DNA of 64,000 nucleotides, from the NCBI RefSeq assembly GCF_001953885.1, contig NZ_MQUS01000008.1, positions 99,308 to 163,307 of the forward strand. Direction: 5' to 3'. Position 1 is the stretch's first letter, and each line of letters opens with the position of its first letter. The notes under the pieces are model-generated. The model made no database searches. It had not been told where the DNA came from and was given only the letters and a program-made list of their open reading frames with translations. This stretch comes from Streptomyces sp. IMTB 2501 (GTDB lineage: Bacteria; Actinomycetota; Actinomycetes; Streptomycetales; Streptomycetaceae). The position numbers were made by a program, and so were the translations under genes. Shown piece after piece: positions 44,108 to 52,912 of the stretch.

Positions 44108-44647
44108 TCAGGAGGACTCCTGGGCGGGTTCCGTCTCCAGCGGCTCCAGCAGCCGCCTCGGCTTCAGCAGGGCCCGGCTGACCGGGTCCGCCGGGTCGCG
44201 GTCGAGGCCGGGGCCCGGTTCCATGACGACGTCCTCAAGCGGTACGACGGTCCGGCAGGCGGGGCATTCGCCGTACGGGCCGAGTTCCGTGCCGCAGTCC
44301 ACGTGCCGGAAGTACCGCCACCGCGCCTCGGAGAAGTGCTCGCGCCCCCACCGGCCGAGGGCGCGCAGGGTGGGCCACAGGGAGATGCCGCGCTCGGTGA
44401 GGACGTACTCGTCGCGCGGCGGCGACTGCTGGTAACGGCGCTTTTCGAGGATGCCCTCGGCGGTCAGGGTCTGCAGCCGGGCGGCCAGGACGGCGCGCGG
44501 GATGCCGAGGTGGACCAGGAAGTCGTTGTAGCGCCGGACGCCGTAGAACGCGTCCCGGACGACGAGCAGCGTCCAGCGCTCGCCGACGATCTCGAGCGCG
44601 CGGGCGATCGAGCACTCCTGTGTCACGTAGTCCTTGCCCAGTGCCAT
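44108..44647 (-). CDS. HxlR-family transcriptional regulator
   Basis: A 179-residue winged-helix protein of the HxlR type (CSIARALEIVGERWTLLVVRD, then RRYNDFLVHLGIPRAVLAARL), plus a C-terminal extension with CGTELGPYGECPAC, which may bind zinc. It is divergent from an MFS transporter gene; the shared 162 bp region holds two matching palindromes, so it probably represses the transporter and itself. Confidence 0.85.
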   Translation of the reverse strand: MALGKDYVTQECSIARALEIVGERWTLLVVRDAFYGVRRYNDFLVHLGIPRAVLAARLQTLTAEGILEKRRYQQSPPRDEYVLTERGISLWPTLRALGRWGREHFSEARWRYFRHVDCGTELGPYGECPACRTVVPLEDVVMEPGPGLDRDPADPVSRALLKPRRLLEPLETEPAQESS

Positions 44648-44678
44648 GCCCTCCACTGTAGCCACTTTCCGACACATT

Positions 44679-44695
44679 GGTTCAGTGACCGAACC
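44679..44695. promoter_or_regulatory. HxlR operator 1 (candidate)
   Basis: GGTTC, 7 bp spacer AGTGACC, then GAACC; extending outward gives one mismatch. It is 32 bp upstream of the HxlR start. Confidence 0.55.
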
Positions 44696-44721
44696 GACGG
44701 TGTTACGGTGTGCGGGTCAGG

Positions 44722-44742
44722 TCAGTTCAATGACCGAACTGA
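44722..44742. promoter_or_regulatory. HxlR operator 2 (candidate)
   Basis: TCAGTTC, 7 bp spacer AATGACC, then GAACTGA: a perfect 7-7-7 inverted repeat. It shares TTCANTGACCGAAC with operator 1, and the centres are 45 bp apart. Confidence 0.6.
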
Positions 44743-44809
44743 CATCGCAAGGGGGCGCGGAGACCCGCCGTACGCTGCTCCGCAGGCCCCGGAAGGACAG
44801 GACCACGCC

Positions 44810-46207
44810 ATGACCGGGCTCGACTCCGCCACCACCCCCGCCACCGCGGCCGTACACGGCGCGAGGGCCGCCCGGGACGCCCCCGCACGCCCCCGGGCCA
44901 CCCTCGCCCTGACCAGCGCGGCCACCGCCGTGGCCCTGATGACGTACACGGCCCCGATGGTCACGCTCCCGGACACCGCCGCCGCGCTGCACACCCCGCT
45001 CTCCGGCCAGGCCTGGCTGCTGAACGGCACCCCGCTCGGCCTCGCCGCCCTGCTGCTGGTCGCCGGCAGCCTCGCCGACGACTACGGCCGCCGCCGGATC
45101 TTCCTCGGCGGCACCCTGGCCCTCGGCCTCACCACCGCGCTCGGCGCCTTCACGACGTCGACCTGGCAGTTCACGCTCGCCCGCATCGCCCAGGGAGCGG
45201 CGAGCGCTGCGATCCTGGCGAGCAGCCTCGGCCTGCTGGTGGCGGCCTTCCCCGCACCGCGCGGCCGGCTGCACGCGACCGGCGTGTGGGGCGCCTTCGT
45301 CAGCGGCGGCATCGCGACCGGCCCACTGGTCGCGGGCGCGCTGCCGACGTGGCGGGTGGCGTACGGCGTCCTGGGCGCCGCCGCCCTGGTGGTCGCCGCG
45401 CTCGGCACCCGTGCGCTCACCGAGTCCCGTGCCCCGCGCGGCGGCCGGCCGGACATCCCCGGCGCACTGACCTTCGGCCTGGCGCTGGTGGCCCTGGTGG
45501 CGGCCCTGACCCTGGGCCGCGACGGCTGGCTGCGCGCACCCGTCGGACTCCTCTTCGCGGCCGCCGCAGTGCTGCTCGCGGTCTTCGCCGCGGTGGAACA
45601 CCGCACCCGCACGCCGATGATCGACCTGGGCCTGCTGCGCCACACCCGCTTCCTGGCCTCGTCGGCCGGCGGTCTGTTCACCGGCCTCGCGGTGATCGGC
45701 CTGTTCAGCTTCCTGCCGGCCCTGCTCCAGCAGACGCTCCGGCTGTCCCCCATGGACACCGCCTGGCTGTTCCTGCTCTGGTCCGGACTGAGCTTCGCGG
45801 TCGCCCTCCAGGTCAAGCACCTGGCCGGCCGTATCGCCCCGCGCGTGCAACTCGCCGTCGGCTTCACCCTGCACACCATCGCCGTCCTGACCATGCTCGG
45901 CGCCCTCGGCTCCGGCTCCTGGACCCGGCTGCTGCCCGGCCTGATCATCGGCGGAGTGGGCAGCGGCCTGCTGAACGGGGCGCTGCCGTTGCTCGCCGTC
46001 GAATCGGTCCCGCGCGAGCGCGCCGCGATGGGTTCCGGCGCCCAGCAGACCTTCCGCTACATCGGCTCCTGCGCCGGCGTGGCCCTGACCATCGCCCTCG
46101 CCACCTCGGCCCACACCTTCGCCCAGGGCGCGAACATCGCCCTGCTGGTGTCGGCGGGGCTGGCGGCGGTGGGGGCGGTGAGTGTGGTGGTGCTGCGGGA
46201 GCGGTGA
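44810..46207 (+). CDS. MFS drug-efflux-type transporter
   Basis: A 465-residue major facilitator with about 14 hydrophobic helices (DHA2-like). It carries motif A in GSLADDYGRRRIFLGG and a conserved LARIAQGAASAAILASSLG helix. It probably exports a drug or metabolite by proton antiport. The ATG follows GGAAGGAC. The divergent HxlR regulator with twin operators suggests that it is inducible. Confidence 0.85.
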   Translation: MTGLDSATTPATAAVHGARAARDAPARPRATLALTSAATAVALMTYTAPMVTLPDTAAALHTPLSGQAWLLNGTPLGLAALLLVAGSLADDYGRRRIFLGGTLALGLTTALGAFTTSTWQFTLARIAQGAASAAILASSLGLLVAAFPAPRGRLHATGVWGAFVSGGIATGPLVAGALPTWRVAYGVLGAAALVVAALGTRALTESRAPRGGRPDIPGALTFGLALVALVAALTLGRDGWLRAPVGLLFAAAAVLLAVFAAVEHRTRTPMIDLGLLRHTRFLASSAGGLFTGLAVIGLFSFLPALLQQTLRLSPMDTAWLFLLWSGLSFAVALQVKHLAGRIAPRVQLAVGFTLHTIAVLTMLGALGSGSWTRLLPGLIIGGVGSGLLNGALPLLAVESVPRERAAMGSGAQQTFRYIGSCAGVALTIALATSAHTFAQGANIALLVSAGLAAVGAVSVVVLRER

Positions 46208-46228
46208 GAGCACGATCCGGCGGGTGAC

Positions 46229-47020
46229 TCACCTGGGCCGCATGGAGATGAGCTTCCCCCACACCACCATCCGGTAGCGCGAGGTGAACTCGGGGGTGCA
46301 GGTGGTCAGGGTGATGTAGTAGCCGGGTGTGTCGTACCCGTAGGACGGCCGGACGAGGGAGCGCGGGACGGCCCGGATGACCCCCGAGTCCGTCGCCGAG
46401 GTCTGCGGCAGCACCTGGTCGACGTCGTAGGTGTACGTCGCCGTCCGCGTCTCCACCTCGATGTCGTCCCCGCGCCGCAGCCGGGGCAGATACCGGAACG
46501 GCTCGCCGTGCGTGTTCCGGTGCCCGGCGAGCGCGAAGTTGCCCGCCTGGCCGGGCTGTTGAGTCCCCCGATAGTGCCCGACATAGCCCTGGTTGAGGAC
46601 GTCCGCCTTGCTCACCCCCTCGGCGACGGGGACGCGCAGCCCCAGCCGGGGGATCGTGAGGACGGCGTACGCCTGAGCCGTCCGGGGCAGGACGACGGGG
46701 GTGTACGACCGTTGCGGCGCACGGGACTCGGCGCTTCCCGACGCCGACGCGGAGTCCGAGGTCGAGGGTCCTGGTACGGACACCGGGCCGGTGTCCGTAC
46801 CGGAGCCGGGGCCCCACTCCCGCTCCAGCGCCTCCACCTTCCGCTCGGCGCCGCGCCTGGCCTCGCGGTTGGTCCACCACAGCTGGTGCACGACCAGCAG
46901 CATGAGCAGCACCCCGACGGTGACGAGCGCCTCACCGCCGCTCCACAGCGCCCGCCGGCGCCGGGCACGCCGACGCCGGTCGCCGTGCCGTACGACCCGC
47001 ACGCCGGACCGAACCCGCAT
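46229..47020 (-). CDS. Class E sortase
   Basis: A 263-residue membrane-anchored sortase with an Arg-rich cytosolic N-terminus, one helix (about 29-47), a Ser/Pro-rich linker and the catalytic domain. The His lies in FALAGHRNTHGEPF, the Cys in ITLTTCTPEF and the Arg in SRYR. Class E sortases attach LAxTG proteins such as long chaplins. I chose the ATG at 47020 because GGAGGT lies 8 bp upstream. The LARTG protein at 35576 is a possible substrate. Confidence 0.85.
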   Translation of the reverse strand: MRVRSGVRVVRHGDRRRRARRRRALWSGGEALVTVGVLLMLLVVHQLWWTNREARRGAERKVEALEREWGPGSGTDTGPVSVPGPSTSDSASASGSAESRAPQRSYTPVVLPRTAQAYAVLTIPRLGLRVPVAEGVSKADVLNQGYVGHYRGTQQPGQAGNFALAGHRNTHGEPFRYLPRLRRGDDIEVETRTATYTYDVDQVLPQTSATDSGVIRAVPRSLVRPSYGYDTPGYYITLTTCTPEFTSRYRMVVWGKLISMRPR

Positions 47021-47265
47021 CCGCACCCACCTCCGCACCCACCTCCGGGCCGGCCTCCCACACCGACCTCCGCGGGAGCCGCCCGCACGATAGGCCCGGA
47101 GCGCACAACAGGCCATAGCCGCAAGCCGGAAGAAGAACCGCACCCTGTTTTTCAACGGGTTAGAGAAAGGACTGTCACAACTCTCGACAAGCCCACCCGC
47201 CACCCCCGATGCTTCCTGCTGCCGAAGCCGCAACGGAGAGGCCTCAAGGGAGAGGCGGAGAAGCC

Positions 47266-48744
47266 ATGATCCGACGCAGAACACTGTTGGCCGCAGCGGG
47301 CGGCGGCCTCCTGGGCAGCGCCCTGGCCTCGGGCACGGCACGGGCGGCGGACGCGACGATTTCGATCAACCCGTCCACCACGTACGGCACTTGGGAGGGC
47401 TGGGGCACCTCACTGGCCTGGTGGGCGAACGTCTTCGGCACGAGGGACGACTTCGCGGACATCTTCTTCACCACGAAATCGACGACGTACAACGGCACGG
47501 CACTGCCCGGCCTGGGCCTGAACATAGCCCGCTACAACCTGGGCGCGAGCAGCTGGAACAGCGTCAACGGCGAGTCGATGACCGCCTCCGCGAACATCCC
47601 GACGTTCAAGCAGATCGAGGGCTACTGGCAGGACTGGACGAACGAGGACCCGACCTCCTCGTCCTGGAAGTGGACGGCGGACGCGACGCAGCGCGCCATG
47701 CTGCAGAAGGCAGCCCAGCGAGGCGCGACCACCGAGCTGTTCGCCAATTCCCCGATGTGGTGGATGTGCCTGAACCACAACCCGTCGGGCGCGTCGGACG
47801 GCGGCAACAACCTCCAGTCGTGGAACTACCGCCGGCACGCCTCCCACCTGGCGTCGGTGGCCCTGTACGCGAAGCAGAACTGGGGAGTGTCGTTCTCGAC
47901 GGTGGAGGCCTTCAACGAGCCGTCGTCGTCCTGGTGGACGGCGACGGGCACCCAGGAGGGCTGCCACATGGACGCGACGGTCCAGGCGGCCGTACTCCCG
48001 TACCTGAGGAGCGAGTTGGACAAACGGGGGCTGACGGCGACGAAGATCTCGGCGTCGGACGAGAACACCTACGACCTGGCGCGCACCACCTGGAACTCCT
48101 TCTCGTCGACGACGAAGGGCTACGTGGACCGGGTGAACGTCCACGGCTACCAGGGCTCGGGCGGCCGCCGCGACCTGCTCTACACGGACGTGGTGACCAC
48201 GGCGGGCAAGTCACTCTGGAACTCGGAAACGGGAGACGGCGACGCCACGGGCCTGACCCTGGCCGGCAACCTCCTCTACGACTTCCGCTGGCTGCACCCC
48301 ACGGCCTGGGTGTACTGGCAGGTGATGGACCCGAGCGCGGGCTGGGCGACGATCGCGTACGACGCCTCGACGCTCCAGCCCGGCGCAGTACAGACGAAGT
48401 ACTACGTACTGGCCCAATTCACCCGCCACATCCGCCCGGGAATGACGATCCTGGACACGGGGGTGAGCTACGCGGTGGCGGCGCTGGACAGACAGGCGAA
48501 ACGCCTGGCGATAGTGGCGGCGAACACCTCGTCATCGGCCACGACCCTGACCTTCGACCTCTCCCGCTTCTCCTCGGTGACCGGCGGCTCGGGAGGCCTG
48601 GTCCCCCGCTGGAACACGGTGACGACGGGCGGAGCGGACCTCTACACACCGCACACGGACACGTACCTGTCAGGCAAGACGGTGTCGGCCACGTGGGCCC
48701 CGAAGTCGATCCAGACGCTGCAGGTGGACGGAGTGACGGTGTGA
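47266..48744 (+). CDS. Secreted GH30-type glycosidase (endo-beta-1,6-galactanase-like)
   Basis: A 492-residue enzyme with a twin-arginine signal (MIRRRTLLAAAGGG, cleavage near ARAAD). It is a glycoside hydrolase family 30-like (beta/alpha)8 domain with acid/base Glu in TVEAFNEPSSSWW and nucleophile Glu in LWNSETGDGD, and a C-terminal beta domain. It looks like the endo-beta-1,6-galactanases that cut arabinogalactan side chains. The ATG at 47266 follows GGCGGAG. It stands alone, divergent from the sortase. Confidence 0.8.
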   Translation: MIRRRTLLAAAGGGLLGSALASGTARAADATISINPSTTYGTWEGWGTSLAWWANVFGTRDDFADIFFTTKSTTYNGTALPGLGLNIARYNLGASSWNSVNGESMTASANIPTFKQIEGYWQDWTNEDPTSSSWKWTADATQRAMLQKAAQRGATTELFANSPMWWMCLNHNPSGASDGGNNLQSWNYRRHASHLASVALYAKQNWGVSFSTVEAFNEPSSSWWTATGTQEGCHMDATVQAAVLPYLRSELDKRGLTATKISASDENTYDLARTTWNSFSSTTKGYVDRVNVHGYQGSGGRRDLLYTDVVTTAGKSLWNSETGDGDATGLTLAGNLLYDFRWLHPTAWVYWQVMDPSAGWATIAYDASTLQPGAVQTKYYVLAQFTRHIRPGMTILDTGVSYAVAALDRQAKRLAIVAANTSSSATTLTFDLSRFSSVTGGSGGLVPRWNTVTTGGADLYTPHTDTYLSGKTVSATWAPKSIQTLQVDGVTV

Positions 48745-48840
48745 CGGTGGAGTGACCCTGTGACGATGTGAACGCCCGTTGACGACCCCCTGACCAGCAC
48801 TTACCCCCCTCCGTCCCGGCTCGGCAGTACGGTGTCCCCC

Positions 48841-49881
48841 ATGCGCCCCGACACGCCTGCCGAGAACGTCGACCACACCGCCGAAGCGGCACGCCTGGAG
48901 CGGACCGCCGGACTGTATCCCGAGGACGCCGAGGCCCTGCTCTTGAGGGCGGCGGCCCACCTCGAACTCTCCGGCGACCGCCCCGCGGCCACCGCCCTCT
49001 ACGACCGTCTGCTGTCCACGACGGCCGGCCTGGAGAACCCGCCCCTGATCCGCGCCCTGAAGGCGTCGAACCTCTGGGAGTACGGCCACGAGGCGGAGGC
49101 GAGGGCGATCATCGAGGGCATCCGCACGACGGCCCCCCGGGACCCGGCGCCGTGGGTGATCGTGGCGGAGTCCCTGGAGGCTCACGACGAGCTGGAGGCA
49201 GCGGCGGAGACCTTCACGGAGGCAGCGACCCTGCTCCTGCCTCCGGCGGACGGCTCGGAAGCGGGTACGGCGGCCCCCACCCCTTCCACCCACCCCCTCC
49301 TCTACGGCCGCCACCGCGTCCGCCGCATGCTGGGCCTGCCGCACGACGACTGGGACACCCTGGCGGACACCCTGCACTCGTCCCCGGTCCCGCTGGACGA
49401 ACTCCATGACCCGAAACGGATCTGGTCCCTGGGCTCGGACAACCCGGCAGAACTCCAGGCAGAAATCTCCCGCCTCCAAGCCGAACTGGGCACCTACCGC
49501 GAGGCCCTCTCCCGCCCGTTCCCGGTAGCGGTGCTGCACTGGCCGGCGGGGGAACTGGCCGAGCTGCTCTCGGCCTACCCGAGCCTGACCACGGAGTACC
49601 CCTCCCACGGGACCCACCTCGCGACCATAGAGTCGTCCCTGCGCGAGCTGTCCTCTTCGGGCACGCCCAACCTGGGCATCGTCACGGGCACGGTCCCGTC
49701 GTACGAGGCGTTCGCGGCGTCGGAGGGCACGACGCCGGAGGACGTGACGCTGTTGCCGCAGTATGCGACGACTTTGGCGGCACGGGGGCGGGCTGTGGCT
49801 TGGCCGCCGCAGAGGGGGGCGGGGTGTTGGTGTGGGGCGGGGGATGTCTATGCGGAGTGCCATGGGGGTCCGGAGGACTGA
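48841..49881 (+). CDS. Repeat protein with C-terminal SEC-C zinc motif
   Basis: A 346-residue protein with TPR-like helical repeats at the N-terminus (AEAARLERTAGLYPEDAEAL, and AHLELSGDRPAATALYDRLL). The C-terminus carries CWC, eight residues, then CH, exactly the SEC-C pattern CxCx8CH that binds zinc and mediates protein contacts. A GTG three codons earlier is an alternative start. It is the last ordinary chromosomal gene before the island at about 50 kb. Confidence 0.7.
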   Translation: MRPDTPAENVDHTAEAARLERTAGLYPEDAEALLLRAAAHLELSGDRPAATALYDRLLSTTAGLENPPLIRALKASNLWEYGHEAEARAIIEGIRTTAPRDPAPWVIVAESLEAHDELEAAAETFTEAATLLLPPADGSEAGTAAPTPSTHPLLYGRHRVRRMLGLPHDDWDTLADTLHSSPVPLDELHDPKRIWSLGSDNPAELQAEISRLQAELGTYREALSRPFPVAVLHWPAGELAELLSAYPSLTTEYPSHGTHLATIESSLRELSSSGTPNLGIVTGTVPSYEAFAASEGTTPEDVTLLPQYATTLAARGRAVAWPPQRGAGCWCGAGDVYAECHGGPED

Positions 49882-50040
49882 TCGCCGGCCCCCGGGACTT
49901 GGTGCGGTGGGACTCGCATCCATGATGAAATCGACACCGCAGCCGTGGTCTCCGGCTCGATCGACTCGGGCCGGGCGGACCCAGCGGTCAATCGAACGGA
50001 CCGAGCCACGATCTCGTGAGGCAGAGCCGGGTTGAGCACG

Positions 50041-50478
50041 ATGAAGCCGTTGTCGCCCGCCGTCTCGGCGCGCATGAGCAAGCAGGCCAGCAAGGACACG
50101 GCGTGCGAGCTGGCGGTCCGTCGCCTGCTCCGCGCGGCCGGACTGCGGGGGTACCGCGTCGAGTACCCGGTACCGGGGATGGCTCGACGCCGGGTCGACG
50201 TGGCCTTCACCTCGGTCAAGGTGGCCGTCCTGATCGACGGCTGCTTCTGGCACGGCTGCCCCCAGCACGCCACGCAGCCGAAGTCGAACGCAGAGTGGTG
50301 GCGCCAGAAGTTGGACCGCAACATGGCTCGCGATGTGGAGACGACCGAGCACCTCGCATCGGCCGGATGGGAAGTGTTGCGTTTCTGGGAGCATGAGGCA
50401 CCGGAGGACGTGGCTTTGCGCATCGCAGCGGTGGTCGAACGACGGAAGGCCCAGCGGGGACGGGGGAGCAATCGTTGA
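50041..50478 (+). CDS. Very short patch repair (Vsr) endonuclease
   Basis: A 145-residue Vsr-type nuclease with PVPGMARRRVDVAFTSVKVA, the signature VLIDGCFWHGCP and DVETTEHLASAGWEVLRFWEH. Vsr nicks T:G mismatches left by deamination of 5-methylcytosine and travels with cytosine-C5 methyltransferases. The exact start is uncertain (TTG 50032, ATG 50041 or ATG 50074). Its stop overlaps the start of the next gene (TTGA), so the two are coupled. Confidence 0.85.
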   Translation: MKPLSPAVSARMSKQASKDTACELAVRRLLRAAGLRGYRVEYPVPGMARRRVDVAFTSVKVAVLIDGCFWHGCPQHATQPKSNAEWWRQKLDRNMARDVETTEHLASAGWEVLRFWEHEAPEDVALRIAAVVERRKAQRGRGSNR

Positions 50479-51470
50479 GCGGGCTGACCTTCGTCGACGT
50501 GTGCTCCGGGGCGGGTGGGCTCGCCCTGGGGCTGGAGCGGGCCGGCTTCGAGCCGCGACTGCTGCTCGATGAGGACGACGACGCCTGCAGGACCCTTCGG
50601 GCCAACCGTCCGCACTGGAATGTGCTCCAGGCGGATCTTCTGGACTTCGATCCGAGCGAGTATCCGCAGAGCTACGACGTGGATCTGCTGGCGGCCGGTC
50701 TCCCCCGTGTGAAGTCGAGCGCGACGGTGACGCGCCGATCGTCCGACACCGAGCTCCGCCTCATCGAGGCGACCGCCTATCTGATCCACGCTGTCCAGCC
50801 ACGAGCGCTGATCATCGAGAACGTGCCAACCTTGGTCGATGAGGAATCCTTCGCGCCGATACGGGACTTCCTTCGCAAAGAGTTGGAGCATCTCGGCTAC
50901 GAGCTGACCTGGTTCGTCCTGAACGCCTCCGCCTTCGGAGTCCCCCAGGATCGCGTGCTGGGCATCCTCGCGGCCGTCAAGCAGGAGTGGGCGAGCGCCT
51001 TCCGGCCGCCTCGGTCCACCGTCCACGAGCACGTGTCGGTCGGAGAGGCGCTGGCGCCGTCGATGCGTTCCCGTGGCTGGCCGGACGCCGACCGCTGGGC
51101 GGCCCAAGCGACGAGTGTGGCGCCGACCTTGGTGGGCGGCTCCAAAACGCACGGAGGCGCGGACTTCGGACCGAGCGGCACGAAGACCAAGTGGCGACGG
51201 ATGGGGGTCTACACGAAGTCGTTCGGGAACGAGCTACCCGGCCGCGACTTCGAGTGGGATCCGTCACTCGGGGATGACGGTCTGGTACGGATCACAGTGG
51301 ACCAGACGGCCATCCTCCAGGGCTTCCCGGAATCGTGGGAGATCGCCGGGCTCAAGACCGCCCGGTACCGCCAGATCGGGCACGCAACACCGCCACCTGT
51401 CGGGGAGGCGCTGGGACGGGCCGTGGCCGAAGCACTGAACGGGGATCCGGCAGCCCCCGCTGCCGGCTAG
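50475..51470 (+). CDS. Cytosine-C5 methyltransferase homologue lacking catalytic Cys
   Basis: A 331-residue protein with the cytosine-methyltransferase fold: motif I DVCSGAGGLALGLERAGF, motif VI IIENVP, motif VIII-like FGVPQDR, motif IX ILQGFPESW and motif X YRQIGHATPPPVG. Motif IV, normally GG.PCQ, reads AAGLPRVKSS, so the catalytic Pro-Cys-Gln is lost. The frame is intact and coupled to vsr, which argues for a kept non-catalytic role such as target binding or partnering the next methyltransferase. It starts at a TTG with GGGGGAG upstream. Confidence 0.8.
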   Translation: MSGLTFVDVCSGAGGLALGLERAGFEPRLLLDEDDDACRTLRANRPHWNVLQADLLDFDPSEYPQSYDVDLLAAGLPRVKSSATVTRRSSDTELRLIEATAYLIHAVQPRALIIENVPTLVDEESFAPIRDFLRKELEHLGYELTWFVLNASAFGVPQDRVLGILAAVKQEWASAFRPPRSTVHEHVSVGEALAPSMRSRGWPDADRWAAQATSVAPTLVGGSKTHGGADFGPSGTKTKWRRMGVYTKSFGNELPGRDFEWDPSLGDDGLVRITVDQTAILQGFPESWEIAGLKTARYRQIGHATPPPVGEALGRAVAEALNGDPAAPAAG

Positions 51471-51481
51471 ACTTCCGCCAC

Positions 51482-52861
51482 ATGACCAGCACGGCGCACC
51501 ACCAGTCCATCCTCGACAAGCCCTTTGTCCTGGATCTCTTCGCAGGGCCCGGAGGGCTGGATGTCGCCGGACACGCGCTCGACATCCCGAGTCTCGGCAT
51601 CGAGTGGGACAAAAGTGCGTGTCTCACGCGGTATGCGGCGGGGCTGGACACACTCCACGCCGACGTGAGCGCGGTACGCAGAGACGCCTTCGAGTCGCTG
51701 CCGCCAGAGATCAACGTGCTCGCAGGCGGCCCACCGTGCCAGACGTATTCGGTGGCCGGGCACGGCGCCGGGCGCCAGGCCCTGGACAGGGTCAAGAAGT
51801 ACATCGAACGGCTGATGGCGGGCGAGTCCGACGAAGAGATCGACAAGAGCCTGAAGACCCTCAGCGATCCACGCACCGCACTGGTTCTCGAGCCTCTCCG
51901 GTATGCCATTCAGGCGACCCGGAGCCCGAACCGGGAGAAGCGCCCGTACGACGTCATCGTCCTGGAACAGGTCCGCGAGGTCGAAGAGCTCTGGAAGCAC
52001 TACGCCAAGGTGCTGGAAGAGACAGGACTCCCCGACGGGACCAAGTACAAAGTCGTCGTCGATGTCCTCGACACCGAGACCTACGGGGTGCCGCAGACGC
52101 GATCCCGCGCGGTGCTGATCGCTCGGCGTGAAGGGCTCGGTGAGCCCTCGCTTCCCGCGCCGACCCACCATTCCTACGAAGCCAAGGAATGGAACCGAAG
52201 GAACGGGAAGAACGAACACGACCAGGCCGCAGGCGAGGTCCATCAGCCGCCCCTCTACGACGGCACGGAACCGGAGAGCGAAGAACACCAGGCAACTGGC
52301 GACGAGGACCTACTGCCCTGGAGGTCGATGGGTGATGTCCTCGCGAACCCGGCGGGCTCACATCCGGGGCGCCGCACTCCGTTCCTGGTTCGCTCGAATT
52401 ACGGCAGCTCCAGTCACCCGGGGCGACGAGGCGTGCGAAGCGACCAGCAGCCCGCCTTCACCGTCACCGGCAAAATCAGCCGCTTCGTCGTCTTTCAACA
52501 CCTCGACGAGAGCACCGTCTACGAGGGCGCACGGTTCAGCATGAATGAGGCGGGGATGCTGCAGAGCTTCCCGCCGGACTATCCGTGGTCCGGTACGGCG
52601 CAGGCTCAGCAGGTGGGCAACGCCGTACCGCCCCTGTTCGGTGCGCACCTGCTGAGCGCCGCGCTCGGGCTTCCCAGGCCGGCCCCGAAGGCACTGCGGA
52701 AGCCGTGGCAGCCGGCCACGGAGGAGCAGCGGGCCAAGCTGCGAAGCAACGGCTGCGGGGCCGCCGATGACTGCACCGACAAGTGCCCGCGGCCCAAGGA
52801 CCAGGTGCCGCCCCCCTCTTCCGTGCGCCCGCGCAAGAACAAGAAGGCGCAGGCGAAGTAG
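51482..52861 (+). CDS. Cytosine-C5 DNA methyltransferase (active-site intact)
   Basis: A 459-residue methyltransferase with motif I LDLFAGPGGLDVAGH, catalytic motif IV GGPPCQTYS, motif VI in the variant form LEQV, motif VIII YGVPQTRSRAVLI, motif IX MLQSFPPDYPW and motif X QQVGNAVPPLFG. A variable region (about 250-330) should set the target. The C-terminal 50 residues are a lysine-rich extension with two Cys (CGAADDCTDKC). It starts 11 bp after the cysteine-less homologue and is presumably the working enzyme of the pair. Confidence 0.88.
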   Translation: MTSTAHHQSILDKPFVLDLFAGPGGLDVAGHALDIPSLGIEWDKSACLTRYAAGLDTLHADVSAVRRDAFESLPPEINVLAGGPPCQTYSVAGHGAGRQALDRVKKYIERLMAGESDEEIDKSLKTLSDPRTALVLEPLRYAIQATRSPNREKRPYDVIVLEQVREVEELWKHYAKVLEETGLPDGTKYKVVVDVLDTETYGVPQTRSRAVLIARREGLGEPSLPAPTHHSYEAKEWNRRNGKNEHDQAAGEVHQPPLYDGTEPESEEHQATGDEDLLPWRSMGDVLANPAGSHPGRRTPFLVRSNYGSSSHPGRRGVRSDQQPAFTVTGKISRFVVFQHLDESTVYEGARFSMNEAGMLQSFPPDYPWSGTAQAQQVGNAVPPLFGAHLLSAALGLPRPAPKALRKPWQPATEEQRAKLRSNGCGAADDCTDKCPRPKDQVPPPSSVRPRKNKKAQAK

Positions 52862-52912
52862 TCCGCGAGCACGGCGCGGAAGGTGCTGCGGCAGCCCGGC
52901 ACAACTGCCAGG

